A DNA stretch of 64,000 bases from Oceanobacillus luteolus. Lineage in GTDB: Bacteria > Bacillota > Bacilli > Bacillales > Amphibacillaceae. Positions 23,205 through 32,063 of this stretch are shown in pieces. Both the position numbers and the translations under genes were made by a program. Numbering within the stretch: position 1 is the first letter of the stretch; the number at the start of each line of letters is the position of its first letter. The notes below the pieces were generated by a model that was not told the DNA's origin, did no database searches, and saw only the letters and a program-made list of their open reading frames with translations. The stretch lies in the NCBI RefSeq assembly GCF_023715655.1, contig NZ_JAMBON010000003.1, positions 1 through 64,000 on the forward strand. Direction: 5' to 3'.

Positions 23205-23356
23205 TTGTGAGAGGAAAATTCGAAACATTTAACCCCGATAATCGACCTTAAAAGACATGATTTTCCCAATATGAATTTTTTGAAATTATGCTATACTAGA
23301 AATATAGCAAATATAGACGAGAATAGTATTACAGTAGAGATTGCAGGGTGACTTTG

Positions 23357-24625
23357 ATGATTGAAATCGGCTCATTCATAAAGATGCAGCGTACAAAACA
23401 GAAAATGACTTTGGGTGAGCTTGCGGAGGGAATTGTATCCGTTTCTTATTTATCAAAAATCGAGAATCTGAAAACAGAAGCAAGCCCACACATCATTCAA
23501 CTCTTATGTAATCGGCTTGGGATTGAACTTGATCGCAACATGGATGATGTCATCGAGGAAAAATGTGAAAAATGGTTTGTCATGCTTCTAGATAAGCAAG
23601 ACGGAAATGAAATCAAAGAATTATACAATGAATTACAGGAATTATTAGATAGTAATTTATCTGATCGTGTACTATTATTCGAGATTCATAAAATCAGATA
23701 TTTCCTATATCTCGACGAAGAAAAATTAGCATTGGACCAAATCAATAAATTGAATAAAATGGCTAGTTCCTTCGATACGAGAGAACTCTATTACTGGTTT
23801 AAATTCCGTGGAAACTATAATTCTCAAGTTGGAGAAGATACTACCGCGATTGAAAGATACAAAAAAGCAGAAGAATTATCACGTAATCTGGATATACCCG
23901 AAGATGAAATTGCAGATTTGCAGTATACTATGTCGATAGCATACAGCCAAGTCAGAAATACGCTTGAAGCTATTGCTTATGCGAATTATTCTTTGGATAT
24001 CTATATGAAAAAATATAATTTCCTCCACTGTGCTAAATGTCATATTGTACTTGGAATATCATATCGCCGGCTTAAAATGTATGATAAAGCGATTGAAAAT
24101 TATAATCTCGCAAAACATCTTGCCGGATTGAATAGCAACCAAGAACTTATTCAGCTAACTAACCAAAACCTTGGTTACCTATATGCCACATTAGGAAAAA
24201 ATAAAGAAGCAATCAAATTTTATTTGGAAATCGTAGAGGATAAAAATGTAAATAAACAGGTTAAAGTTGGTGCAATAACCGATTTAGTCAAAGTTTACTA
24301 TGTTACAGAGGAATTTACGAAAGCCAAAGAAATGATTGATGAAGCGTTAAAATTATTAGATCAAATTCCACAGAATAACGCTTATGATTTTTATTACCAT
24401 GTCATACATACCTATTATTATTCCATCACGAATCAGGCAAATAAATTTGTGACTCTTGTGAAAAATAAATTTATTCCTTTACTAATAAAACGTAAAGACC
24501 ATGCGAATACGGTGATTTTCGCATCTATGCTTGCCAAACATTACGAAGGCATCCATAAGTATAAGGATGCAACTAAATATTATAAACTCGCTAATAGTTC
24601 ATATAGAGAGTTATCAAACCTTTAA
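23357..24625 (+). CDS. RRNPP-type HTH/TPR transcriptional regulator
   Basis: An XRE-type helix-turn-helix occupies about residues 3-60 (IGSFIKMQRTKQKMTLGELA). It is followed by a long alpha-helical array with TPR-like units (for example AIERYKKAEELSR, AIENYNLAKHLAG, EAIKFYLEIVED) to the end at 422 aa. This is the layout of peptide-sensing RRNPP regulators such as PlcR and NprR. The ATG at 23357 is preferred over GTG 23348 because AGGGTG sits six bases before it. A small secreted-peptide gene starts 15 bases after the stop. A TATACT -10 candidate is at 23292-23297. The peptide-sensing role is inferred from architecture and neighbour. Confidence 0.85.
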   Translation: MIEIGSFIKMQRTKQKMTLGELAEGIVSVSYLSKIENLKTEASPHIIQLLCNRLGIELDRNMDDVIEEKCEKWFVMLLDKQDGNEIKELYNELQELLDSNLSDRVLLFEIHKIRYFLYLDEEKLALDQINKLNKMASSFDTRELYYWFKFRGNYNSQVGEDTTAIERYKKAEELSRNLDIPEDEIADLQYTMSIAYSQVRNTLEAIAYANYSLDIYMKKYNFLHCAKCHIVLGISYRRLKMYDKAIENYNLAKHLAGLNSNQELIQLTNQNLGYLYATLGKNKEAIKFYLEIVEDKNVNKQVKVGAITDLVKVYYVTEEFTKAKEMIDEALKLLDQIPQNNAYDFYYHVIHTYYYSITNQANKFVTLVKNKFIPLLIKRKDHANTVIFASMLAKHYEGIHKYKDATKYYKLANSSYRELSNL

Positions 24626-24639
24626 AGGAGGGATGAAAA

Positions 24640-24789
24640 ATGAAAAAACTATTTGCTGGTATTACCTTAGCTGCAGTAATCGTTTCAGGAGTATTTTTCG
24701 CAGTCAACTCAGATCCAATTGAGACAACTTGGGGTGAAAGACACCCACCTATTGTAAAATCACCATGGAACCTTGATTCTGATTATTAA
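24640..24789 (+). CDS. Small secreted propeptide, candidate RRNPP signalling peptide
   Basis: A 49-codon gene with AAGGAGGG seven to nine bases before the ATG, 15 bases behind the HTH/TPR regulator. The N-terminus (MKKLFAGITLAAVIVSGVFF) is a signal-peptide-like segment; the remaining 25 or so residues are polar and include WGERHPPIV. Size, topology and position match the pro-peptide genes that pair with PlcR, NprR and Rap-type receptors. Similarity of HPPIV to the NprX peptide (SKPDIVG) is suggestive only. A terminator follows about 30 bases later. Confidence 0.75.
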   Translation: MKKLFAGITLAAVIVSGVFFAVNSDPIETTWGERHPPIVKSPWNLDSDY

Positions 24790-24821
24790 GTATTTTATTA
24801 TCCCCAATAATGAATACATTT

Positions 24822-24858
24822 TTCCTGGAGTAGACCATCTGCTTCAGGATTTTTTTTA
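24822..24858 (+). terminator. Terminator after the regulator/peptide pair
   Basis: TCCTGGAG pairs with CTTCAGGA (one G-T pair) and is followed by eight T residues. Confidence 0.8.
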
Positions 24859-24916
24859 TGAATGATTAAAAATCTTGATATTTGTATAGGCTTTTATATC
24901 TAGATGGTATATTCTG

Positions 24917-25228
24917 CTTTTGGCTGACGTCTAGCTTCAGCGACCAGGGGCTGCCTGAACTTCCTGCGCTTTCAGTCGATAAGTCAACATCGGCTCGTTC
25001 CTCACCGTGTTTCCTTTATCTCCCTGCACCGCAGTTTAGTTCGGAAGCCCCTAAACGGTCGCTTTCGCTTTTGGTTGATGTCTAGCTTCAGCGACCAGGG
25101 GCTGCCCGAACTTCCTGCGGTTTCAGTCGATAAGTCAACATCGGCTCGTTCCTCGCCGTGTTTCCTTTATCTCCCTGCACCGCAGTTCAGTTCGGAAGCC
25201 CCTAAACGGTCGCTTCCGCTTTTGGTTG
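24917..25228. repeat. Two tandem copies of a 151-bp palindromic intergenic element
   Basis: The motif GTCTAGCTTCAGCGACCAGG recurs with a period of 151 bp (CTAGC at 24931 and 25082), and the two copies differ at only a few positions. Each copy is itself a long imperfect palindrome: AGCGACC-AGGGGCT near its left end pairs with AGCCCCT-AAAC-GGTCGCT near its right end, with inner CTGCGG/CCGCAG pairing in copy 2. It resembles the family of dispersed GTCTAGC-type intergenic elements of Bacillaceae. Frames through it are not genes. Confidence 0.85.
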
Positions 25229-25269
25229 ATAATTTGCTTACAGCGAGGCTTCTCTGCTATCATCAATAG

Positions 25270-25278
25270 TGTTATAAT
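25270..25278 (+). promoter_or_regulatory. Extended -10 promoter candidate for gatCAB
   Basis: TGTTATAAT gives a TGn motif and a perfect TATAAT at 25273-25278, about 50 bases upstream of gatC and immediately after the repeat pair. A -35 is not convincing. Confidence 0.5.
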
Positions 25279-25329
25279 AAAAAAATGAAATAAATGGTTT
25301 TTAGTTGATAATGCTAGGAGGTTCAAATA

Positions 25330-25626
25330 ATGGGAAACGTTATTTCAAAAGAAAAAGTGATGCATGTCGCTGAATTAGCTAGACTTCACATCACTGACGA
25401 AGAAGCTGAAAAGCTAACGGATGAATTGAAGTCGATTATTGAGCATGCTCAACTGCTAAATGAATTAGATACATCGGACGTAGAACCTACAACCCATGTA
25501 TTGAAATTGACGAATGTCATGAGGAAAGACGAACCTAAGGAATGGATAACCCAAGAGGAAGCTGTAAAAAATGCTCCTGATCAGAAAGACGGTCAATTCC
25601 GAGTTCCATCTATTCTCTCTGAATAA
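25330..25626 (+). CDS. gatC: Asp-tRNA(Asn)/Glu-tRNA(Gln) amidotransferase subunit C
   Basis: GatC is the 98-aa stabilising subunit of the GatCAB complex that converts Glu-tRNA(Gln) to Gln-tRNA(Gln). The helical block [18 protein letters not shown] and the C-terminal belt [18 protein letters not shown] are typical. AGGAGG lies eight bases before the ATG. It is first in the gatCAB operon. Confidence 0.95.
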   Translation: MGNVISKEKVMHVAELARLHITDEEAEKLTDELKSIIEHAQLLNELDTSDVEPTTHVLKLTNVMRKDEPKEWITQEEAVKNAPDQKDGQFRVPSILSE

Positions 25627-25660
25627 AAGCTATAAGAACATTTAATAAGGAGGAAACTTC

Positions 25661-27127
25661 ATGTCATTATTTGACCACTCGATTAAGGAGCTTGAAGAGA
25701 AATTACATAATAAAGAAATTTCCGTTCAAGACCTAGTGAAAACTTCATTAGATCGTATTAACGAAGTAGAAGATAAAATTCAAGCATTTATCACCATAGA
25801 TGAAGAAAACGCGATGAAACAAGCTAAAGAGTTGGACGAAAACCCAGAAGAAAAGGCTCTTTTTGGACTTCCAATTGGTATAAAAGATAATATTGTCACA
25901 AAAGGCTTACGTACTACTTGTGCCAGCCTGATGTTAGATAACTTCAATGATCCGCTTTATGATGCAAATGTCGTAGAAAAGTTAAAGGATCAAAAGTCAG
26001 TAACGATTGGTAAATTAAACATGGACGAGTTCGCAATGGGCTCTGGTACAGAGTTTTCTTATTATAAATCGACAAAAAATCCATGGAATACAGATTATGT
26101 CCCTGGAGGATCAAGTGGTGGTTCTGCCGCTGCAGTAGCAGCTGGAGAAGTTCTGTTCGCTCTTGGTTCAGATACTGGTGGATCAATTCGTCAACCGGCT
26201 GCATTTTGTGGCGTGGTTGGTATGAAACCAACATACGGCCGAGTGTCTCGTTTTGGTTTAGTTGCTTTTGCGTCTTCTTTAGACCAAGTTGGTCCAATCA
26301 CTCGAACTGTTGAAGATAATGCAAGAGTTTTAGAAGTGATTGCTGGACATGACGAACGTGATTCTACTAGTGCAAATCTTGAAGTTCCTGCTTACACGGA
26401 GACTCTTACAAACGATGTAAAAGGTCTTAAAATTGCCGTTCCGAAAGAGTATTTCGGTGAAGGCGTTACGGAAGAAGTGAAAGAAGCTGTCAAGTCAGCT
26501 CTAAAAGTATACGAATCACTTGGTGCAACATGGGAAGAAGTATCGTTACCACATTCTAAGTATGCATTATCTGCATACTATTTACTTGCGTCTGCTGAGG
26601 CATCTGCGAGTCTTGCACGTTACGATGGAGTCCGTTATGGATACCGTTCGGAAACAGGAAAAAACATGATCGATATGTACAAGTACTCCAGAAGTGAAGG
26701 CTTTGGAGAAGAGGTAAAACGTCGTATCATGCTTGGAACCTTCGTATTAAGCTCAGGCTATTACGATGCTTATTATAAAAAAGCACAAAAAGTCCGTACG
26801 TTGATCAAAAATGACTTTGAAAAGATTTTTGAGGAATTTGATGTTGTTATGGGACCTACAACACCAACAACAGCGTTTAAGATTGGTGAAGAAGTTGATG
26901 ACCCAATGACGATGTATGCGAATGATATCTTGACGATTCCAGTGAACCTAGCTGGTGTACCAGGATTATCATTACCATGTGGATTCTCTAAGGAAGGTCT
27001 GCCAATCGGTTTACAAGTCATCGGTAAACATTTTGATGAGGCTACAGTTTATCGTGTGGCGCATGCTTTTGAACAAGCAACAGACTTCCATAAACAACGC
27101 CCCAATATTGGAGGTGCAGCAAAATGA
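25661..27127 (+). CDS. gatA: Asp-tRNA(Asn)/Glu-tRNA(Gln) amidotransferase subunit A
   Basis: GatA is the glutaminase subunit of the amidase-signature family. The Ser-cisSer-Lys triad is visible as Lys75 (GIKDN), a serine in VPGGSSGGS (about 151-152) and Ser175 ([10 protein letters not shown]). Length 488 aa is normal. It overlaps gatB by four bases (ATGA), so the two are translationally coupled. Confidence 0.96.
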   Translation: MSLFDHSIKELEEKLHNKEISVQDLVKTSLDRINEVEDKIQAFITIDEENAMKQAKELDENPEEKALFGLPIGIKDNIVTKGLRTTCASLMLDNFNDPLYDANVVEKLKDQKSVTIGKLNMDEFAMGSGTEFSYYKSTKNPWNTDYVPGGSSGGSAAAVAAGEVLFALGSDTGGSIRQPAAFCGVVGMKPTYGRVSRFGLVAFASSLDQVGPITRTVEDNARVLEVIAGHDERDSTSANLEVPAYTETLTNDVKGLKIAVPKEYFGEGVTEEVKEAVKSALKVYESLGATWEEVSLPHSKYALSAYYLLASAEASASLARYDGVRYGYRSETGKNMIDMYKYSRSEGFGEEVKRRIMLGTFVLSSGYYDAYYKKAQKVRTLIKNDFEKIFEEFDVVMGPTTPTTAFKIGEEVDDPMTMYANDILTIPVNLAGVPGLSLPCGFSKEGLPIGLQVIGKHFDEATVYRVAHAFEQATDFHKQRPNIGGAAK

Positions 27128-28554
27128 ACTTTGAAACGGTAATTGGTTTAGAAGTGCACGTTGAATTAAAAACAAAATCTAAAGTTTTCAGCCCGAGTGT
27201 GAATGCATTTGGTGACAAGCCGAATAGTAATGTGAATCCGATTGATTTGGCTTACCCAGGAACACTTCCTGTCATCAATGAAGAAGCGGTGAACTATGCA
27301 ATGAAAGCTGCGATGGCTTTGAATTGTGAAATCGCGACACATATGACATTCGACCGAAAAAATTATTTTTACCCGGATAATCCGAAAGCTTACCAAATTA
27401 CTCAGGATGAAACTCCGATCGGCAGAAACGGTTGGATCGAAATTGAAGTGGGCGGTAAGAAGAAAAAAATCGGTATTACTCGTGTCCATATGGAAGAGGA
27501 CGCAGGTAAATTAATCCACGGTGACGACGGATATTCGTATGTCGACTTCAACCGTGCAGGTTCGCCACTTATTGAAATTGTATCGGAACCAGACATGCGT
27601 ACACCAGAAGAAGCTTATGCTTATCTTGAAAAATTAAAGAACATTATTCAATATACTGGTGTTTCCGACGTGAAGATGGAGGAAGGTTCTCTACGTTGTG
27701 ATGCGAATATTTCCCTTCGTCCGATTGGTCAAGAGAAATTCGGAACAAAAGCGGAGCTAAAAAACTTAAACTCTTTCTCATTTGTCCAAAAAGGACTAGA
27801 GTTTGAAGAGAAACGTCAGGAAAAAATCTTGCTTGCTGGTGGAGAAATTCATCAGGAAACTCGTCGTTATGATGAGAAAACAAAAGAAACGATTCTCATG
27901 CGTGTGAAAGAAGCAGCGGATGATTACCGCTACTTCCCAGAACCGGACCTTGTGGCATTATATGTTGACGATGCTTGGATGGAAAGAGTTAGAAACGAAA
28001 TTCCAGAACTTCCGGATGCACGCCGTATACGTTATGTGAAAGAACTTGGACTTTCTGAGTATGATGCAAATGTCCTAACAAGCTCGAAGGAAATGGCTGA
28101 TTTCTTTGAAGCGACAATTGCTGAAGGAGCAGATACGAAACAAGCATCCAACTGGTTGATGGGTGAAGTATCCGCATATATGAACAAGCATCTAAAGGAA
28201 CTTCCTGAGCTTGCGATTACTCCAGAATCCCTGGCGAAAATGATTAAACTGATTGAAGATGGTACGATTTCTTCTAAAATCGCTAAGAAAGTTTTCGCAG
28301 AAATTGTAGAAAAAGGTGGAGATCCAGAAGAGATTGTAGAAGCAAAAGGACTTGTACAGCTCTCAGATCCTGTGAAACTGAAAGAAATCATCAACCAAGT
28401 ACTGGATGAAAATGAACAATCCATCATTGATTATAAAGAAGGTAAAGGCCGTGCGTTAGGTTTCCTTGTTGGTCAAACGATGAAAGCAACAAAAGGACAA
28501 GCTAACCCGCCGATGGTTAATAAAATCCTTAAAGAAGAAATTGAAAAACGTTAA
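27124..28554 (+). CDS. gatB: Asp-tRNA(Asn)/Glu-tRNA(Gln) amidotransferase subunit B
   Basis: GatB is the kinase subunit that activates misacylated tRNA for transamidation. The N-terminal block [16 protein letters not shown], the [17 protein letters not shown] segment and [12 protein letters not shown] are the family signatures, and a C-terminal YqeY-like helical tail (about 330-476) is present. At 476 aa it is complete. A terminator follows. Confidence 0.96.
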   Translation: MNFETVIGLEVHVELKTKSKVFSPSVNAFGDKPNSNVNPIDLAYPGTLPVINEEAVNYAMKAAMALNCEIATHMTFDRKNYFYPDNPKAYQITQDETPIGRNGWIEIEVGGKKKKIGITRVHMEEDAGKLIHGDDGYSYVDFNRAGSPLIEIVSEPDMRTPEEAYAYLEKLKNIIQYTGVSDVKMEEGSLRCDANISLRPIGQEKFGTKAELKNLNSFSFVQKGLEFEEKRQEKILLAGGEIHQETRRYDEKTKETILMRVKEAADDYRYFPEPDLVALYVDDAWMERVRNEIPELPDARRIRYVKELGLSEYDANVLTSSKEMADFFEATIAEGADTKQASNWLMGEVSAYMNKHLKELPELAITPESLAKMIKLIEDGTISSKIAKKVFAEIVEKGGDPEEIVEAKGLVQLSDPVKLKEIINQVLDENEQSIIDYKEGKGRALGFLVGQTMKATKGQANPPMVNKILKEEIEKR

Positions 28555-28563
28555 TGAAATTAC

Positions 28564-28594
28564 GAGAATCCCAATTAATGGGATTCTCTTTTTT
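28564..28594 (+). terminator. Terminator after gatCAB
   Basis: GAGAATCCC and GGGATTCTC form a perfect stem around AATTAAT, followed by six T residues. Confidence 0.93.
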
Positions 28595-28708
28595 ACGACA
28601 AATTTATACATGCATATAGCTCGGGCTTTTAAAATTGAGTAAAAAAGCTTATGATGAATGGTAGAGATTAACCAAAGATGCCCTTACATTCATTAGGGAG
28701 GATGTTCA

Positions 28709-29620
28709 ATGAAAAGAGCACGATTAATTTATAATCCAACTGCAGGAAAAGAAGCAGTAAAACGTGAACTTCCATTTATCCTGGAAACACTTGAGAAAGC
28801 TGGTTATGAAACGTCAGCACATGCAACAACAGGTGAAGGGGATGCTACAGAGGAAGCAAGGCGTGCAGTGGAACGAAAACATGAACTTGTAGTTGTTGCG
28901 GGCGGGGACGGTACAATTAACGAAGTGATCAACGGTATCGCTGAACAGGAGTATCGACCAAAACTGGGTATCATCCCAGCTGGAACAACTAATGACTTTG
29001 CGAGGGCGTTACATATTCCTCGTGATATAAAAAAGGCAGTAGAAATCATTGCTGCTGACCAATCAATGCATTTAGATATCGGAAAGGTAAATGAGCAATA
29101 CTTCATTAATATAGCTGGTGGCGGTAGATTGACTGAACTGACGTATGACGTTCCAATCAAACTAAAGACGGTCCTTGGTCAACTTGCCTACTATATTAAA
29201 GGTATAGAAATGCTTCCTTCACTAAAACCGTCAAGAGCAAGAATCGAGTATGATGGCGAGATAATTGAAGAGGATATTATGTTGTTTTTAGTATCTAATT
29301 CCAACTCAGTTGGTGGTTTTGAAAAGCTCGCTCCTGATGCTAAATTGAATGATGGTTATTTTGACTTGCTTATTTTAAAAAAGGTTAATTTAGCTGAGTT
29401 CATTCATATTGCGAGCCTCGCTTTAAGAGGGGCGCACTTAAATAGTGATGATGTTTTTTATGCGAGGGCAAAAAATATTAAAGTAACACCTTCAGAGAAG
29501 ATGCAAATAAATATTGATGGTGAATATGGGGGATTACTGCCTGGGGAATTCTCCAATTTGAAGCAGCATGTTGAAATCATCGTCCCAACTGTATTCATCG
29601 AACAACAAAATGAAAATTAG
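28709..29620 (+). CDS. dgkB: Diacylglycerol kinase DgkB
   Basis: This soluble lipid kinase returns diacylglycerol to phosphatidic acid during lipoteichoic acid turnover. The N-terminal kinase domain has NPTAGKE and the nucleotide-binding GGDGTINEVING (about residues 67-78), followed by GIIPAGTTNDFARAL. Length 303 aa agrees with DgkB/YerQ. GGAGG is upstream of the ATG. The B. subtilis order gatB...yerQ-yefA is kept, without the yerO and swerC/swrC genes that lie between them in B. subtilis. Confidence 0.93.
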   Translation: MKRARLIYNPTAGKEAVKRELPFILETLEKAGYETSAHATTGEGDATEEARRAVERKHELVVVAGGDGTINEVINGIAEQEYRPKLGIIPAGTTNDFARALHIPRDIKKAVEIIAADQSMHLDIGKVNEQYFINIAGGGRLTELTYDVPIKLKTVLGQLAYYIKGIEMLPSLKPSRARIEYDGEIIEEDIMLFLVSNSNSVGGFEKLAPDAKLNDGYFDLLILKKVNLAEFIHIASLALRGAHLNSDDVFYARAKNIKVTPSEKMQINIDGEYGGLLPGEFSNLKQHVEIIVPTVFIEQQNEN

Positions 29621-29628
29621 CTATTTTG

Positions 29629-29664
29629 AAACCTTCAACTCCATCATCAGTTGAAGGTTTTGTT
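29629..29664 (+). terminator. Terminator after dgkB
   Basis: AAACCTTCAACT and AGTTGAAGGTTT pair around CCATCATC, followed by a short T-rich run. Confidence 0.85.
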
Positions 29665-29743
29665 ATTTATTCGGACAGCCTGCATGAGATGACCAAGATA
29701 TGGTAAGATAAGGTTTATATACAAGAAAAAAAGGAAGATAATA

Positions 29744-31123
29744 ATGGCAAAATCAACAGCTCCGGTAAAGAAAAATGAATATATCGATTTAAAGTTTGAG
29801 GATTTGACCCACGAAGGAAATGGAGTGGGTAAAATAAATGGCTATCCTATATTTGTACCCTATGGGTTACCCGGGGAAGATGCAGTTGTCAAAGTAATTA
29901 AGGTTAATAAAAACTTTGGCTTTGGTAAACTGATTGAATTGAAGAAAGAAAGCAAGGAAAGAGTGGAACCCCCTTGTAATGTGTATTATAAATGTGGCGG
30001 ATGTCAGCTCCAGCATATGAGTTATGACCTCCAGCTCTTTATGAAACAAAATCAAGTAAAAAATGTATTGCGGAAAATTGCTCATCTGGATCATGTCCCC
30101 GTACACCCGACGATTGGTCTTGAGGATCCTTGGCGTTACCGCAACAAAGTCCAAATCCCTGTCGGAGAAAAGGATGGGGAATTGATAACAGGCTTCTACC
30201 GCATGCGCAGTCACGATATTATTGAGGATATGGAAACTTGCGTCATTCAAGATGAAGTTAATGACCGAATGGTCCATGCTGTCCGTCGTATCGCGAATCG
30301 TATAGGAATTGAGGCATATGATGAAAAAAGCCATCGCGGTGTACTTCGGCATATTATGGTGCGTACAGGCAGAGAAACACAGGAAATCATGATTGTTCTT
30401 ATTACTCGAACAGAAAAATTACCACACGCTGACAAGTTGATTCGAGAATTAACAGAGACATTCCCAAATATCAAGTCCATTGTGCATAACATCAATAACA
30501 AGCGGACAAATGTCATATTCGGTAATAAAACAAAGACGATTTGGGGAGAAGATTATATATATGACACCATTGGGGATATCCGGTTTGCGATATCGCCCCG
30601 CTCTTTCTATCAAGTGAATCCAGTACAGACAAAAGTTCTCTATGAAAAAGCATTGGAGTATGCACAGATTGATGAGAATGATGTGGTTATCGATGCTTAC
30701 TGTGGAATTGGTACAATTTCCCTATTCCTTGCTCAAAAAGCAAAGAAGGTATATGGAATTGAAATAGTACCAGATGCCATACGCGATGCCAAGATGAATG
30801 CTGAACTCAATGGCATAACAAATGCGGAATTTGTAGTAGGGGAAGCGGAGAAGGTAATGCCGAAATGGAAGAACGAAGGCTTTACTCCAGATGTGATCGT
30901 TGTAGATCCCCCGCGTAAAGGCTGTGAAGTAGACTTCCTCCAGGCGATGATTGAAATGGAGCCAAAGCGGATTGTTTACGTATCTTGTAACCCCTCAACC
31001 TTAGCAAGGGATTTAGTTATCTTAGAAGAAGGCGGATATGAAACGAAAGAAGTCCAGCCAGTCGACATGTTTAGCCAGACAAATCATATTGAGGCAGTTT
31101 GTTTGTTGGAGAGGAAGTTGTAG
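29744..31123 (+). CDS. rlmCD: 23S rRNA (uracil-C5)-methyltransferase RlmCD-like
   Basis: This protein belongs to the RumA/RlmCD family that methylates two uracils of 23S rRNA in Gram-positives. A TRAM domain lies at about 10-70, iron-sulfur ligands at [14 protein letters not shown] and METCVIQ, the SAM site at [14 protein letters not shown], and the catalytic cysteine in [12 protein letters not shown]. At 459 aa it is complete. B. subtilis has two paralogues, so the exact target site is inferred from synteny with yefA. Confidence 0.92.
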   Translation: MAKSTAPVKKNEYIDLKFEDLTHEGNGVGKINGYPIFVPYGLPGEDAVVKVIKVNKNFGFGKLIELKKESKERVEPPCNVYYKCGGCQLQHMSYDLQLFMKQNQVKNVLRKIAHLDHVPVHPTIGLEDPWRYRNKVQIPVGEKDGELITGFYRMRSHDIIEDMETCVIQDEVNDRMVHAVRRIANRIGIEAYDEKSHRGVLRHIMVRTGRETQEIMIVLITRTEKLPHADKLIRELTETFPNIKSIVHNINNKRTNVIFGNKTKTIWGEDYIYDTIGDIRFAISPRSFYQVNPVQTKVLYEKALEYAQIDENDVVIDAYCGIGTISLFLAQKAKKVYGIEIVPDAIRDAKMNAELNGITNAEFVVGEAEKVMPKWKNEGFTPDVIVVDPPRKGCEVDFLQAMIEMEPKRIVYVSCNPSTLARDLVILEEGGYETKEVQPVDMFSQTNHIEAVCLLERKL

Positions 31124-31188
31124 ATCTCCATTAAACTTATGCCAACTTCAACACAAATTCAGTTTAAAAGGAAGAAGAGTTGTTTTTA

Positions 31189-31611
31189 ATGATTTTAGGT
31201 GTACATCCTTATATTAGAACGAATGGAAATGGTCAAGAAGTTGTAAAGTTTTATGAAAATGCATTGGAAGCAGAGGTTTTAGGTGTTCAAACTTATGGTG
31301 ATTTTCCTGAGAACCCTGAATTTCCTCTATCTGATGAAATGAAAGCTTTAGTTGCACATGCGCAATTGAAAATTGGTGAATCGTATTTGATGATATCAGA
31401 TAATTTTCCAGAAGAGCCATATCAAATTGGAGAACAATTAAACATTGCTCTTTTATTTAAAGATGTAGAAAAAGTAAAAGTTATTTTCGAAAAACTGCAA
31501 GATGGTGGAGAAGTCATATTGCCATTGCAGGAAACTCCTTTTAGTCCAGCATATGGGCAAGTAAAAGATAAATATAGCATTACTTGGCAAATTTCAACCG
31601 TTGGAGAATAA
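31189..31611 (+). CDS. VOC-family (PhnB/glyoxalase-like) protein
   Basis: The product has a PhnB-type vicinal-oxygen-chelate fold: VHPYIRTNGNGQEVVKFYENAL at the N-terminus and GQVKDKYSITWQIS at the C-terminus, where the family has a DxFGxxW-type end. At 140 aa it is a single-domain member. ATG 31189 is chosen; a TTG at 31180 (MFL extension) has the better-spaced AAGGA and cannot be excluded. Substrate unknown. Confidence 0.8.
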   Translation: MILGVHPYIRTNGNGQEVVKFYENALEAEVLGVQTYGDFPENPEFPLSDEMKALVAHAQLKIGESYLMISDNFPEEPYQIGEQLNIALLFKDVEKVKVIFEKLQDGGEVILPLQETPFSPAYGQVKDKYSITWQISTVGE

Positions 31612-31632
31612 GCCTTGTATTTAAGAATCAAT

Positions 31633-31670
31633 CAGCAGTGGGAAATGCTCCACTGCTGTTCTTTATTTTG
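31633..31670 (+). terminator. Terminator after the VOC gene
   Basis: CAGCAGTGG and CCACTGCTG form a perfect stem followed by TTCTTTATTTT. The following stretch to about 31900 is AT-rich with an AGGAGGGG-like sequence near 31813 but no supported gene. Confidence 0.8.
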
Positions 31671-31919
31671 TTTTCTTTTATTGTATGGTTTATTTAGCAA
31701 GAGTTTTTTTATCGGACTTGTTTTAAATCAAAAAGTGGAATGATCTTCTACTTAATATTTGTAATTGTTTAACAAAAGTTTATGGTTTACAATTTAATAT
31801 ATAAAAGATACCCAGGAGGGGATCATATTCATTGGGAAGGATATTAACCATAATTAGAGATGTCAGATGATAAATGGCGGAAGTTACTTTGGTTACTATG
31901 CTTAAAAGAGGGACGAAGA

Positions 31920-32063
31920 ATGAATATATTACGAGCAAATCAATTAGTGAGGTTATATGGGAATGTAGGAGATGCTGGTGCTACAAAACCTTTAGACGGT
32001 ATCAGCCTCTCAATTACAATGGATAGTCTGGCGGTCTTAGGGGGAGAAAGCTATGACATTTAA
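31920..32063 (+). pseudogene. Remnant of a BceA-type ABC transporter ATPase (large internal deletion)
   Basis: The frame starts MNILRANQLVRLYG, which fits the first residues of BceA-type ATPases. After about 35 residues (LDGISLSI) it jumps directly to MDSLAVLGGESYDI, which fits the conserved C-terminal end of the same family. About 200 residues, including Walker A, the signature motif and Walker B, are missing, yet the frame is kept and the stop overlaps the start of the permease gene by 11 bases, as in bceAB operons. The product cannot hydrolyse ATP. The reading as an in-frame internal deletion is inference from the two ends. Confidence 0.75.

Noticed and set aside
24882-25326. Short ORFs on both strands rich in repeated peptide (QGLPELPA...)
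   Set aside because: They lie wholly within the two palindromic repeat copies and repeat with the same period; no ribosome-binding sites.
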